Below, one piece after another: positions 46,710 to 56,023 of a DNA stretch of 64,000 nt. The notes beneath the pieces were generated by a model that was given only the letters and a program-made list of their open reading frames with translations, made no database searches and had not been told where the DNA came from. The DNA is from a virus, in the IMG/VR virus record IMGVR_UViG_3300027773_000004, positions 1 to 64,000 of that record. The stretch is one strand, 5' to 3'. A program made the translations under genes and the position numbers. Position 1 is the stretch's first letter; every line of letters starts with the position of its first letter.

Positions 46710-46985
46710 ATGATGAGGTTGAGCATCAAGGCGAAGGCGCAAGATAGCATTCTGATCGGGCGAGATACTGAGATCAGGGATGAGAACGGTGATTTGATTC
46801 CCGGCCTTATTACCGGGTATCGCATTTCTTGCCCAACGGCCGACGATGTAATCACGGCAGAGATATACTATAGCCTAGCGGGTAGGCTCGATTTTGAGGA
46901 CGTGCCCGCGATCTTCTGGCCGGCGGACGAAGCGGCTCTGAACGCGGCGGCTGAGCGACTTGGATTCAGGGTCATCCCGGAATAA
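46710..46985 (+). CDS. Unknown 91-aa protein, AT-richer insertion in baseplate operon
   Basis: MMRLSIKAKAQDSILIGRDT, DVITAEIYYSLAGRLDF and a helical end. Codon use is markedly less GC-biased than the flanking genes. Its TAA shares a base with the gp25 start. Probably an acquired gene; function unknown. Confidence 0.6.
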   Translation: MMRLSIKAKAQDSILIGRDTEIRDENGDLIPGLITGYRISCPTADDVITAEIYYSLAGRLDFEDVPAIFWPADEAALNAAAERLGFRVIPE

Positions 46986-47386
46986 TGGCCGACATCTCGA
47001 TCGGCCAGTACGGCTGGGCCGCCGATCTGGTGCAGACGCCCTCGGGCGATCTTCAGACGGTTGACGGCTCCGCGCTCGGCACGCAGCGGGTGATCCGCCG
47101 TCTCTTGACCCCGAAGCGTGCCTTGCTGGCGCATCCCGAGTACGGCGCGGGGCTGCCGGAGAAGATCGGTTCGACCCGGAACGTGCGCACGATCACCGGC
47201 ATCGTCCGGGCGCAGATGTACCAGGAGGCGGCGGTGGCGCACTCGCCGCAGCCGGCGGTCGAAATCCAGGAAATCCCCGCCGGGTCGGGCGAGCAGATCG
47301 TCAACATCAAGTACCAGGACGCCGAGTCGGGCGCCCCGATGCTGCTCACGTTCAATCCGGCGGTCGGCAACAGCAACGGCGGGTAG
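46985..47386 (+). CDS. Baseplate wedge protein (gp25/gpW-like)
   Basis: 133 aa. LQTVDGSALGTQRVIRRLLT, HPEYGAGLPEKIGS and a beta/alpha end (VNIKYQDAES) match the gp25-like lysozyme-fold wedge family, which nucleates sheath assembly. Confidence 0.85.
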   Translation: MADISIGQYGWAADLVQTPSGDLQTVDGSALGTQRVIRRLLTPKRALLAHPEYGAGLPEKIGSTRNVRTITGIVRAQMYQEAAVAHSPQPAVEIQEIPAGSGEQIVNIKYQDAESGAPMLLTFNPAVGNSNGG

Positions 47387-47389
47387 ATC

Positions 47390-48622
47390 ATGGCGATTGC
47401 CCTGCCGACGATCGTTACCCGCTCGTTCCAGCAGTTCGTCCAATCGTTCGCCGCCGCCGCGCAAGCGGCTTCAAAGACGGCGCTCGACTTCTCGGTCGGC
47501 TCTGTGGGCTTGGCGATCGGCGAGGCCTCGTCCTTCATGGCGCTGTGGTTTCAGCGCATGGGGCTGCGGCTCTTGGCATTGACGCGGGCCCAGACCTCCA
47601 CCGGCGCCGACCTCGACAGCTGGATGGCGCAGTGGCCGTTGCCGATCGGCCAGAGCGCCTTCACCCGCCTGCCGGCGACCTACGCCACCGGGACCGTCAC
47701 CTTCACGCGGGGCGACACATCGTTGCAAGGTGTCGTCACGATCGGCCCGGCGGGCACGGCGCAATTGCAAAGCGCCGACGGCACGCAGGGCTTCACCGTC
47801 ACCCTCGACACGGCGAACGCCTACTACAACCCGGCGACCGGCAGCTATGTCTGCCCGGCCGGCACCGCGAGCATCATCGTCCCGGCGGTCGCGGTCAATG
47901 CGGGCACGGTCGGCAACGTCGCCGCCAACACGATCACCTCCATCGTCGACGGCACGATCAGCAATTTCGACTCGGTCACGAATGTCGCCGCCTTTACCGG
48001 CGGCATGGCGGCCGAGAACGACGACGCCTTCCGCCAGCGCTTCCAGCTCGCGATCGCGGCATTGCCCTCCGCCGACGAAACCGCAATCGAAAGCGCCATC
48101 GCCAACGTCCAGCAGGGGCTGTTCTACCTGCTCGTCGAGAACAAGGACTACCCCGGCCTCGGCACCGACTACGGCTCGTTCTTCGTCGTCATCGACGACG
48201 GCTCACACAACCCGCCGTCGAGCCTCCTGACCGCCGTCTACAACGCCATCTACGCTGTTCGGGCGTTCACGGTGCGGCCGCAGGGCGTCTACGGCCCCAC
48301 GACCGTGACGGTGAGCCTATCCGGGACGATCACTTCGGCGCCTGGCCTCAACCACGGCACGGTGGTGCAGGCGGTCGACGCTGCCTGGGCAAACTGGCTC
48401 AACACGATGTGGCAGAGCTGGGTCGCCTACCTCCAGACCCTGCCGGCCGGCACCGCGCCGACGCCGATCACGGTGTCCGTCGCCGCGGCGGTCGATGTCG
48501 CGCTGTCGGTTCCGGGCGTCATCAACGTCAGCGTCCCCTCGGTGCTGATCAACGGCTCCAATGCCGATCTGGCGCTGACCCTGATCCAGGTGCCCGTGCC
48601 GGGCACGGTCGCCGCCGCCTGA
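47390..48622 (+). CDS. Baseplate J-like protein
   Basis: 410 aa, next to gp25 as usual. LDSWMAQWPLPIGQSAFTRL, TGTVTFTRG, VNAGTVGNVAANTITSIVDG, FTGGMAAENDDAFRQRF (the GG-x2-E-D-D-x-R signature) and VVIDDGS. Forms the wedge ring around the hub. Confidence 0.9.
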   Translation: MAIALPTIVTRSFQQFVQSFAAAAQAASKTALDFSVGSVGLAIGEASSFMALWFQRMGLRLLALTRAQTSTGADLDSWMAQWPLPIGQSAFTRLPATYATGTVTFTRGDTSLQGVVTIGPAGTAQLQSADGTQGFTVTLDTANAYYNPATGSYVCPAGTASIIVPAVAVNAGTVGNVAANTITSIVDGTISNFDSVTNVAAFTGGMAAENDDAFRQRFQLAIAALPSADETAIESAIANVQQGLFYLLVENKDYPGLGTDYGSFFVVIDDGSHNPPSSLLTAVYNAIYAVRAFTVRPQGVYGPTTVTVSLSGTITSAPGLNHGTVVQAVDAAWANWLNTMWQSWVAYLQTLPAGTAPTPITVSVAAAVDVALSVPGVINVSVPSVLINGSNADLALTLIQVPVPGTVAAA

Positions 48623-48641
48623 GGCTCGGGAGAAAGAGGCC

Positions 48642-48998
48642 ATGGATGTGCGCCACGATGCGCTCCTCGCCGAGCTGGAGGCGCGCGGCTGGCTCGCCGG
48701 AGCCTTCCACCAGACGCATTATCCGAACGGCGCCATCGTGCTGTCGTTCGGCGGCGGTGAGGACGGCGGCGAGACGGCGACGATCGCGGTCTTCGCGATC
48801 CCCGACCGCCACGCCTTCAGCAACATCCGCGGCCGGATCACGCGCAATGCGGTGAAAGGCGAGGGCTATGGCCTCGCGTTTGCCGCCGGTGGCCGGCGGC
48901 TCGACCGCAAGGCCGCGACCGCATCCGAAGCGGTCGATGTGATGGAGGAATGGCGCGCCAACCTGAGCGAGGCGCAGCGCGAGACCTTCGGAGCCTGA
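48642..48998 (+). CDS. Unknown 118-aa baseplate-region protein
   Basis: MDVRHDALLAELEARGWLAG, strand-rich IVLSFGGGEDGGETATIAVF and helical end (SEAVDVMEEWRANLSEA). No family recognised. Sits between J-like and distal tail genes. Confidence 0.6.
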   Translation: MDVRHDALLAELEARGWLAGAFHQTHYPNGAIVLSFGGGEDGGETATIAVFAIPDRHAFSNIRGRITRNAVKGEGYGLAFAAGGRRLDRKAATASEAVDVMEEWRANLSEAQRETFGA

Positions 48999-49002
48999 AT
49001 CC

Positions 49003-49833
49003 ATGACCGCTCCGGTCACCCCGTTGCCGCCGGCGACGGTCACGCCATCGATGCTGCGGCGGGTGCGGGATCTGCTGCCGCGCGGCTGGTTCCCGGAGCC
49101 GGGCGACGAACTCGGCGCGACGGACACGCCCGAGCCGGTCCTGGAGGCCTATCTCGCCGGCTGGGCCAACGGCATCGCCGGCTGGATCTGGTGGTTTCTG
49201 CAATACGTCACGGCGCAGCTCTACATCACCACCGCGACCGGCGGCTGGCTCGACATCGCCTCGACGGATTACCTCGGGCCGAGCCTGCCCCGCCTTCCCG
49301 GTGAACTCGACGATCCGTTCCGGCTGCGCATCCAGCAGAACCTGTTTCCGCCAGCCAATACGAGGAGCGCCATCCAGGCCGCGGTCGCTACCCTGACGGG
49401 CGCGCCGGTGCGCATGATCGAGCCGTGGGACCCGCGCGATAACGCCTGCTACGGCTATGCCTTCTACGGCGTCGATGCGACGGCGCGGCCGGGCAATTAC
49501 TCGAACGGCAACGCCCGCTACCAGGGCTTCGTCGAGTGCTCGCTGCCGGCCGTCAAGAGCCTCGGGGCGCAGCCGCAGTGGTCGTTTTACGACGGTGGTT
49601 TCTACGGCAACAACTCGGGCTTTGCCGGCTGGTATTGGGACGGCCCCACCGCCGGCGGCTCTGGGGCGCAGCTCGTCTACGGCCTCGTGAACCGGCTCAA
49701 GTCCGAAGGCACGACGGTCTGGGTCAGGTTCCTCAACCCGGTCAACGTCACCGAGCAGCTTGCCTACGATTTCCTGATCGACGGCAGCCTCCGACCGCTC
49801 GACGACAGCGGCGGCCGGCCGCTGACGCCGTAA
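49003..49833 (+). CDS. Distal baseplate/tail protein (gpI/DUF2313-like)
   Basis: 276 aa. MLRRVRDLLPRGWFPEPGDE and ITTATGGWLDIASTDYLGPS, then LRIQQNLFPPANTRSAIQAA, the usual pattern in proteins after gpJ that attach fibres. The C-terminal half is Tyr/Gly-rich beta sequence (WSFYDGGFYGNNSGFAGWYW). Confidence 0.75.
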   Translation: MTAPVTPLPPATVTPSMLRRVRDLLPRGWFPEPGDELGATDTPEPVLEAYLAGWANGIAGWIWWFLQYVTAQLYITTATGGWLDIASTDYLGPSLPRLPGELDDPFRLRIQQNLFPPANTRSAIQAAVATLTGAPVRMIEPWDPRDNACYGYAFYGVDATARPGNYSNGNARYQGFVECSLPAVKSLGAQPQWSFYDGGFYGNNSGFAGWYWDGPTAGGSGAQLVYGLVNRLKSEGTTVWVRFLNPVNVTEQLAYDFLIDGSLRPLDDSGGRPLTP

Positions 49834-49846
49834 CCCGTCTCTTTGT

Positions 49847-49864
49847 GCCCGGCTAGCTCCGGGC
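49847..49864. other. Hairpin between baseplate and fibre genes
   Basis: GCCCGG (49847-49852), loop CTAGCT, CCGGGC (49859-49864). No T-run; a processing or weak termination element. Confidence 0.4.
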
Positions 49865-49928
49865 CTTCCGCACATCGTCTGAACCAAACCGCACGCCAAA
49901 CGGCGCGCGGCAAGGCAGGAGCACGCGC

Positions 49929-51602
49929 GTGGGCATCTACGGGCGACCGATCATCTACGACCAGTCGATGGTCAGGGACTACGACCATCTCTGGGCCTGG
50001 CGCGGCAACGAGTACGCCCGCTCTCAGAGCCTCGCGGACCTCCTGGGCAGCACCGGCACCGTCGTCACCGGCCTCGGCGCGACGCCGACCGCTCCCGCCA
50101 GCCTGACGATCAATCTTGCGGCCGGCGACATCTACCAGCTGGCGCAGCTCGATACGACCGCTTACGGCTCGCTGAACCCGGATACGACGCAGACGATGAT
50201 GCAGGGCTTCGCGGTCGCGCAGACCGTGCTGCTCTCGACCTCCGGCCTCGGTGCCGGCCAGTCTCGCTATGCCCTGATCACCGCCTCGTTCAGCCAGGCA
50301 GATTCAATCCCGTCCGACGATCCGACCGGTGGCCTCCTCTATTACCTCAACACCGTCAACCCGACCGGCGCGCCGTACAGCGGTCCGAACAACAACAACA
50401 CCTTGCAGAACACCCGCCGGCAGGGTGTGTGCACGATCGGCGTCACCTACGGCACGGTCGCGACCACGGGTTCGGAAGTGCCACCGAACGCGCCGGGCGG
50501 TGCGGTCGGGCTTTACCTGATCGACCTGACCTTCGGCCAGACGCAGGTCAACGCCAACCAGATACTCGTCGCCGGTCCGTCGCAGGGCAGCAACACCCCG
50601 AGCAATTACCCGCAGGCGCCCTTCCTCGCCGGCCTGACGCAGAAGCCGACGGTCGGGACCTACGCCGGCAATCCGAACGGCAACCTCGCCGGCACCGTCG
50701 TCGGCACGGTCGGGCCGAGCTACGCCCCGAACTTCTGCTGGGACACGACAGATGGCCTGATGTGGGTGTGCAGCCAGACCGGCAATGCACTGACCGCGAA
50801 ATGGGTCGGCGGCGGCAACCGCACCCGCCTCACCGCCAATACGACGATTTACGTCAACGCCTCGACCGGCAACGACTCGACTGCAGACGGTACCTCGGCA
50901 AAGCCGTTCCGCACGCTTCAGGCCGCGCGCAACTACGCGTTCTCGCATTTCGATGGCGGCGGCGTCTACAGCCTCACTTTCCAGTGCACCGGCGCTTTCA
51001 CTGCCGGCCTCCTGGCGTCGGGCACGATTTCCGGCCTGCCTTCGGTCGGCGAAATCTGGAACTTCACGTCGAGTTCCTCAATTGCCCTGAGCGCCGTCTC
51101 CACCTACTGCATCAGCGCTGTCAACGCGGCGATCCAGATCACGGGGACGGTGCAGCTCAGCTCGACCGGCGGCGGTTCGGCATCCTGCGTCCAGATCGGG
51201 GCCGGCGGCTTCATCCTGCTCAATTCGACCGGCATCGCCTTTGGGGCCGCGGTCAACCAGATCTATCTGACGCAGGGCGGCACCGTCGAACTGGCCACCG
51301 GTTACACGATCAACGGCAATGCAGGACAGCACGTCAACGGCGGCAACGGCAGCTTCTACGCGCCGGAGGCCACCGTGTGCACGATCACGCTGACCGGCAC
51401 GCCCGCCTTCACAACCTTCATATCGCTGAACTACCAGTCCTTCGTGCAGCTGAGCGCCGCGTACGTGACCTTCTCCGGCGGCGCGACCGGGCAGCGCTAC
51501 AACGCGGCGGTGCAGTCGTACATCAAGACCGACGGCGGCGGCGCGAGCTTCCTGCCGGGCTCGACGGCGGGCGCGGTCGACGCCACCAGCGTCTACAACT
51601 AG
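49929..51602 (+). CDS. Tail fibre/spike with parallel beta-helix
   Basis: 557 aa from GTG 49929 (GGCAGGAG upstream). N-terminal ~290 residues resemble fibre anchor domains. At about 302 a beta-helix opens with TTIYVNASTGNDSTADGTSA and KPFRTLQAARNYAFSHFDGG (pectate-lyase-like opening), running to the C-terminus. Likely a receptor-binding or depolymerising tail spike. Confidence 0.8.
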   Translation: MGIYGRPIIYDQSMVRDYDHLWAWRGNEYARSQSLADLLGSTGTVVTGLGATPTAPASLTINLAAGDIYQLAQLDTTAYGSLNPDTTQTMMQGFAVAQTVLLSTSGLGAGQSRYALITASFSQADSIPSDDPTGGLLYYLNTVNPTGAPYSGPNNNNTLQNTRRQGVCTIGVTYGTVATTGSEVPPNAPGGAVGLYLIDLTFGQTQVNANQILVAGPSQGSNTPSNYPQAPFLAGLTQKPTVGTYAGNPNGNLAGTVVGTVGPSYAPNFCWDTTDGLMWVCSQTGNALTAKWVGGGNRTRLTANTTIYVNASTGNDSTADGTSAKPFRTLQAARNYAFSHFDGGGVYSLTFQCTGAFTAGLLASGTISGLPSVGEIWNFTSSSSIALSAVSTYCISAVNAAIQITGTVQLSSTGGGSASCVQIGAGGFILLNSTGIAFGAAVNQIYLTQGGTVELATGYTINGNAGQHVNGGNGSFYAPEATVCTITLTGTPAFTTFISLNYQSFVQLSAAYVTFSGGATGQRYNAAVQSYIKTDGGGASFLPGSTAGAVDATSVYN

Positions 51603-51615
51603 AGGAGAGCGAGAG

Positions 51616-52191
51616 ATGGCCTATACACCGCTCTCCTGGTACTGGCTGGTCGGCAACAAGAGCGACCTCGTCTTTTCCAGCGCCGGCCCCGGTTATGTCG
51701 CACTCACCGATGCGGGGTATGAGGCCTGGCTCGCCGCGGGAAACCTCCCGAGCCGCATCGCCACCGACGGCGAACTCGCGGACGTGCTGGCGAAGGCTGG
51801 CGCGACCGCCGCAGCGATCCAGGCAGCGGGCTGGACGGGTTGGGGCGAGGTCTCGATCGCCGACCAATACGCCGTTCTGAAGGCGGCCGGGTGCCGCATC
51901 TCCTCGACCGCGACGCCAAGCCTTGATGCTGCCTACGCGATCGATGACGCCAGCATCGGCAAGATCACCGCGATCGCGGCGGGTATCGGCAACGGCAAGG
52001 GCCTGCCCGGCGGCGGCTCGACCTTCAACCTTTACGACGCCTCCGGAGCCGCGCACGCGATCGGCAACGCCGACTTCCTTAATCTGGCGGCGGCGCTCGA
52101 AACCTACGTCTACGACCTGATCCAGGCGCAAGCCTCGATGCTTGGCGGCCACGGCGGGACCTGGCCGACGCAGCCCGTCACGATCCCCTAA
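51616..52191 (+). CDS. DUF4376-like tail fibre protein
   Basis: 191 aa. The C-terminal part SLDAAYAIDDASIGKITAIA and GKGLPGGGSTFNLYDASGAA match DUF4376 domains, frequent in fibre-tip or fibre-assembly proteins. RBS GAGGAGAG. Confidence 0.75.
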   Translation: MAYTPLSWYWLVGNKSDLVFSSAGPGYVALTDAGYEAWLAAGNLPSRIATDGELADVLAKAGATAAAIQAAGWTGWGEVSIADQYAVLKAAGCRISSTATPSLDAAYAIDDASIGKITAIAAGIGNGKGLPGGGSTFNLYDASGAAHAIGNADFLNLAAALETYVYDLIQAQASMLGGHGGTWPTQPVTIP

Positions 52192-52209
52192 AGCCGGAGA
52201 ACAGACCAG

Positions 52210-53862
52210 ATGCTCACGCCGCACTTCGCGGCGCCGAGAGGGCTGCGCCGGCTTCTCGCGCCCATCCTCTCGGCGCTACTCGCCTCCCTGCCGGTCGCGG
52301 CGCAGACCCCGGTGCCGTTCCAGACCTCCTACGACGGGCTGGTGCCGATCCTCGCGACGGCGCAACTGCAATCGGGAACCGCAGGATCGGTTTCGCTTGG
52401 GCAGATACTTTACGTCGTCGCCTCGGGTTCTCCCGGCGCCACGGCGATTTCCGCCCCCGCGTGCAATTCGACCAATGACGGGCACTATTTCGCGGTTGCC
52501 GATGAGGCGCTGAACGCCGGGGCGTACAACGACACGGTCACCCCCTCCGGCGGGACCATCGACGGGGGCGCGAGCGAAGCCCTCAATTTCAACGGGCAGG
52601 CCATCGTCTGGCGCTGCCATGGGGCGACGGCGAACTGGGTGGCATTCACCCGCGCTTTTGTGCAGGGCAGCAGCCTCGCGACCTATACCGGCTCGTTCAC
52701 GATCGGCCATCTGCCGACCGCCTCGTCCACATCTGGGCAGTTCCAGGACAGCGGCCTCGCGCCGCTCACCTCACTGCCGGGGTTTTCGCTCTACGGCAAC
52801 CCCAATTCCTCCTCCGCCGCTCCGACCAGCGTGCCGCTGGCGGCCACGGGATTCACCGCGAACGCCGGGACGCTCTATCCGGCGACGCCGATCCGGGGCT
52901 TCGTCAACAAGCTACGCAATTCGAGCCTGTCACAGTGGTACGGCGGCACCACTCCAACGGTCACGACTTCGGGCGGCTGGGGGCCCGAGGGCGTCTACAT
53001 CGTCCCGACCGGCGGATCGGTCAGCGCGCAGCAGGGGACCGCCACCACTTACTTCTCGCCGCCGCAGGCTTATTGGGCGATGGCCCTGGTGCCGGCGTCG
53101 AGCGTCACCGACATCGTGTTGCGCTTCCCGATCTACAGCCAGACGGCGGCGCAACTGGCGGGCCAGAACGTCACCTGCCAGTTCTTGCTCTACAACTCGC
53201 TTTCGACGGCGGTTACGCCGAAGTTGACGGTCAAGCGGGCGACCGCCGGACAGGACAGCTTCGGCAGCAACGCAACAGATGTCAGCGCCGTCAGCCTGCA
53301 AACCGTCCCGGCTACGCAGGTGGCGACCGTCGCCTATACCTTCGCCGCCAACAACGCCAGCGGCCTTGGCCTGTCGATCGATCTCGACCTCAACACCGCG
53401 ATCACGAGCCCGAATTTCATCGCGCTTGGCGGCATGGACTGTCGTGCAACCCCCAACGTGGCGACCGGGCTCAACGCCAATCCGCCACCGATGGAAGTCG
53501 CTCCGCCGGCCTTTGATGCGGCGTGGAACCAGGCTTTCTTTGAGACGAGCTACGACAACGGCGTCGCGCCGGCGACGGTGACCACAAACGGCGTCGCCGA
53601 ATTATATTCGTCTGCTTCGGCGGGAATGGGAGTGCCGATCTACTTCAAATCCCGCAAGGTGTGCGACCCGACGTTGACGATCTGGAGTCCTACGACCGGC
53701 GCGTCCGGCAAAGTGCGCGACTTCCAGAACAATACCGATGTCAATTTCAACACCGGCTTGATCGGACAGACGGCGGCGCACATCAACTCCACCGCGTCGG
53801 CCGGGACGGTCTCATTCTTCGGCTACCACTGGGCCGCCGACTGCCGCAACAGCGGCGCCTAA
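52210..53862 (+). CDS. Fibre-like protein with signal peptide, 550 aa
   Basis: N-terminal signal (LRRLLAPILSALLASLPVAA, cleavage about residue 31). Then Ser/Thr/Gly-rich beta modules including TYTGSFTIGHLPTASSTSGQ, LPGFSLYGNPNSSSAAPTSV and a C-terminal lectin-like part (RNSSLSQWYGGTTPTVTTSG) as in phage receptor-binding proteins. The signal peptide is at odds with cytoplasmic assembly. First of a run of exported proteins. Confidence 0.7.
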   Translation: MLTPHFAAPRGLRRLLAPILSALLASLPVAAQTPVPFQTSYDGLVPILATAQLQSGTAGSVSLGQILYVVASGSPGATAISAPACNSTNDGHYFAVADEALNAGAYNDTVTPSGGTIDGGASEALNFNGQAIVWRCHGATANWVAFTRAFVQGSSLATYTGSFTIGHLPTASSTSGQFQDSGLAPLTSLPGFSLYGNPNSSSAAPTSVPLAATGFTANAGTLYPATPIRGFVNKLRNSSLSQWYGGTTPTVTTSGGWGPEGVYIVPTGGSVSAQQGTATTYFSPPQAYWAMALVPASSVTDIVLRFPIYSQTAAQLAGQNVTCQFLLYNSLSTAVTPKLTVKRATAGQDSFGSNATDVSAVSLQTVPATQVATVAYTFAANNASGLGLSIDLDLNTAITSPNFIALGGMDCRATPNVATGLNANPPPMEVAPPAFDAAWNQAFFETSYDNGVAPATVTTNGVAELYSSASAGMGVPIYFKSRKVCDPTLTIWSPTTGASGKVRDFQNNTDVNFNTGLIGQTAAHINSTASAGTVSFFGYHWAADCRNSGA

Positions 53863-53885
53863 ACCGAACCGGGAGAAACCCTGGC

Positions 53886-54479
53886 ATGAACAGACCGCTT
53901 CGGGCGGCGCTGCAATGCGTTGTGCTGGCGTTCGGCCTTTTGTGGCTCGCTGCCCCGCTCGGCCATGCGCAGTCGATCGCACCGTGCCCGCAGACCGGCA
54001 CGGTCAATCCCGGCGACGTGCTCGTCGCCGGGCCGCAGACCACCCTCGCGGACAGCTGCGTCGCGCCGGCTCCGAACATCTGCCAGACCATCTTCGGTCA
54101 TTCCGACCCGATGCAGCCTCCGCTCGGCCCCGACACCAGCCCGGCCTATTTCGGCCTCGCCGGCTACAGCGGCGGCTCGGGCGCCGTCGCGGTGACGTTG
54201 CCCGAGGGGATCGGCTGGCTCTACGACCTCACGGTGTGGGTCGCCACGGCGCCTCCGGCCGGGTCGAGCGATACGGTCTACCTTAACTACGAGACGCAGA
54301 ATACCGCCGTCGGCGGCGTGGTGACGCCGGGTCAGAACCTGCTCGTCGATGCCGATCCGAGCCACGCCGTCGAGGTCAACGGCGGCAGCTTCTGGGTGCT
54401 CTACAAGGCCGTCGGCGGGGCGGCGGGGTCGCGCTACGGCATCTCCTGGTCGGTCAAATACTGCGCGGGGCATCCGTGA
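53886..54479 (+). CDS. Exported 197-aa protein
   Basis: ATG 53886. Signal peptide (CVVLAFGLLWLAAPLGHA, cleavage about residue 28). Mature part beta-rich with four Cys and SIAPCPQTGTVNPGDVLVAG. Its stop overlaps the next ATG. Function unknown. Confidence 0.65.
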   Translation: MNRPLRAALQCVVLAFGLLWLAAPLGHAQSIAPCPQTGTVNPGDVLVAGPQTTLADSCVAPAPNICQTIFGHSDPMQPPLGPDTSPAYFGLAGYSGGSGAVAVTLPEGIGWLYDLTVWVATAPPAGSSDTVYLNYETQNTAVGGVVTPGQNLLVDADPSHAVEVNGGSFWVLYKAVGGAAGSRYGISWSVKYCAGHP

Positions 54480-54709
54480 TGCGCCGGGTCATCGTCATGA
54501 CGCTCGCCGCGGCGGCGTTGGCCGCCGTCGCCGAACGCGCCATCGCTGCGGAGCCGACGCCGCCCCGCGTCGAAATCTGGGTTCACTGCGGCGGGCAAGC
54601 CCCGACCCGGCTCGGCCCCGGCCAGACCGTCCCGGCCGGCTGCCAGATCATCCGCCATCACCTCGGCAAGGAGCGCAGCGATGCAGAGAACGCGCCCTCT
54701 GGGCCGTAA
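54479..54709 (+). CDS. Exported 76-aa protein
   Basis: ATG 54479 (TGATG overlap). Signal MTLAAAALAAVAERAIAA, mature ~52 aa with two Cys (VHCGGQ, AGCQ). The gene overlaps the next by 29 bp. Function unknown. Confidence 0.55.
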   Translation: MRRVIVMTLAAAALAAVAERAIAAEPTPPRVEIWVHCGGQAPTRLGPGQTVPAGCQIIRHHLGKERSDAENAPSGP

Positions 54710-56006
54710 GGCTTGGCGGCGGATCGCCGCCGCGCTCGGATTTCTCGCCTGCCTCGTCGGACCGATCGAGGTCGCGGGCGCCTGCACGCTCCCGGCGGAT
54801 ACGACGAACCGGCTCGGGCGCATGCAGGTCTTCGATTACGCGATGAGCGATGCCTCGGCCCTGATCAACCGCGACATGACATGGGCGTCGGATAACGGCC
54901 TTGGGCCGCCGAGTCCAACCCTGCCGCAAGGAGTGTGGTCCTCGGCCTATACGACGTTCGCGGTCGATTACCACCCCGGCAATTCGCTGTCGTGGTGGCA
55001 GGCCAACCATCCCGGCTGCATCGTCTACCAGAGCGACCACAAGACGATCGCCTACATGTTCGGCGGCCCGCCCGACGCGCCGTCGGTGCCGTTCGCGTTC
55101 TGGAAATCGGAGTGCCAGCAGGTCGAGCTCGCCTATATCCTGAGCGAGGTCCGCTACGGCTACAACTCGATCTCGCTCGATAATCTCGATGCGGTCAATA
55201 CCTGGGGCTACTATGGCACCTGCTCGGTGGCGCTCTCTGCCGGCACGACCTGCGAGGGCGGCGGTGGCACCTTCACGCAGCGATTCACCGGCGGGGCCGG
55301 CGATCCGCAGTACGTCGCCGATGTCGCTTCTTGGGTGCAGACGGTGCGGGTGGCCATCGAAGGGGTCAATCCCAATACCTGCCTGATGGGCAATTTGGGC
55401 TTTTCGGCGCAGCACGCCAGCGATGTCGTGACCATCGCGAAGCAGCTCGATGTCTGGTTCAACGAAGACGGCTGGTGGTTCGCCTGCGGCCCCTGGGATA
55501 CGCAGGACAATTACTGGCAGATCCTGTTCGCGGTGCTCGCGACCCTCAGCATTCCCGGCTATGTCGATAACAACTACATGACCGACATCGCCGGCGGCGG
55601 CGGCGGCAACTGCCACTCGGCGCCGTCGCAACCGGGCGCGGAAGCGCTGGAATTCGTCATCGCCAGCGACATGCTGATCAAGGGCAACCATACCTATCTC
55701 GCGCTGTCGGCCTACCACGTCGCGCAGTACGAGGACTATGGCCTCTCGCCGTGGTGGTATCTGAACCACGGCCCGGCGCAGGGACCCTATTCCGTCAGCG
55801 GCGGCATCTACAGCCGCCAGTTCGCCAACGCCCTGGTCCTGGTCAACCCTCCGGGCGGCGCGGTTGCCACCTACAATCTCGGCTCGACCGTCTACTGGCG
55901 GATGAACGGGTTGCGAATGACCGGCACGATCACGATGCAGCCGGGGACTGGGCTGGTGCTGATGACCTCGCCGCCGGCCGCCAACGGCTCGGTCGCGGTG
56001 CACTGA
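54681..56006 (+). CDS. Secreted GHL15-like glycoside hydrolase
   Basis: 441 aa. Signal peptide (RIAAALGFLACLVGPIEVAG). A TIM-barrel-like sequence follows: VDYHPGNSLSWWQANHPGCI, ISLDNLDAVNTWG, TCLMGNLGF, LDVWFNEDGWW, YLALSAYHVAQYEDYGLSPW, then a beta end (GIYSRQFANALVLVNPPGGA). The Asp/Glu at the strand ends (DNLD, NEDGW) are candidate catalytic residues. The R-x-F-x-N-x-L-V-L-V-N ending is typical of GHL15-type proteins. Likely acts on cell-surface or capsule sugar. Confidence 0.6.
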   Translation: MQRTRPLGRKAWRRIAAALGFLACLVGPIEVAGACTLPADTTNRLGRMQVFDYAMSDASALINRDMTWASDNGLGPPSPTLPQGVWSSAYTTFAVDYHPGNSLSWWQANHPGCIVYQSDHKTIAYMFGGPPDAPSVPFAFWKSECQQVELAYILSEVRYGYNSISLDNLDAVNTWGYYGTCSVALSAGTTCEGGGGTFTQRFTGGAGDPQYVADVASWVQTVRVAIEGVNPNTCLMGNLGFSAQHASDVVTIAKQLDVWFNEDGWWFACGPWDTQDNYWQILFAVLATLSIPGYVDNNYMTDIAGGGGGNCHSAPSQPGAEALEFVIASDMLIKGNHTYLALSAYHVAQYEDYGLSPWWYLNHGPAQGPYSVSGGIYSRQFANALVLVNPPGGAVATYNLGSTVYWRMNGLRMTGTITMQPGTGLVLMTSPPAANGSVAVH

Positions 56007-56023
56007 GACGGGAGCGCGCGACG

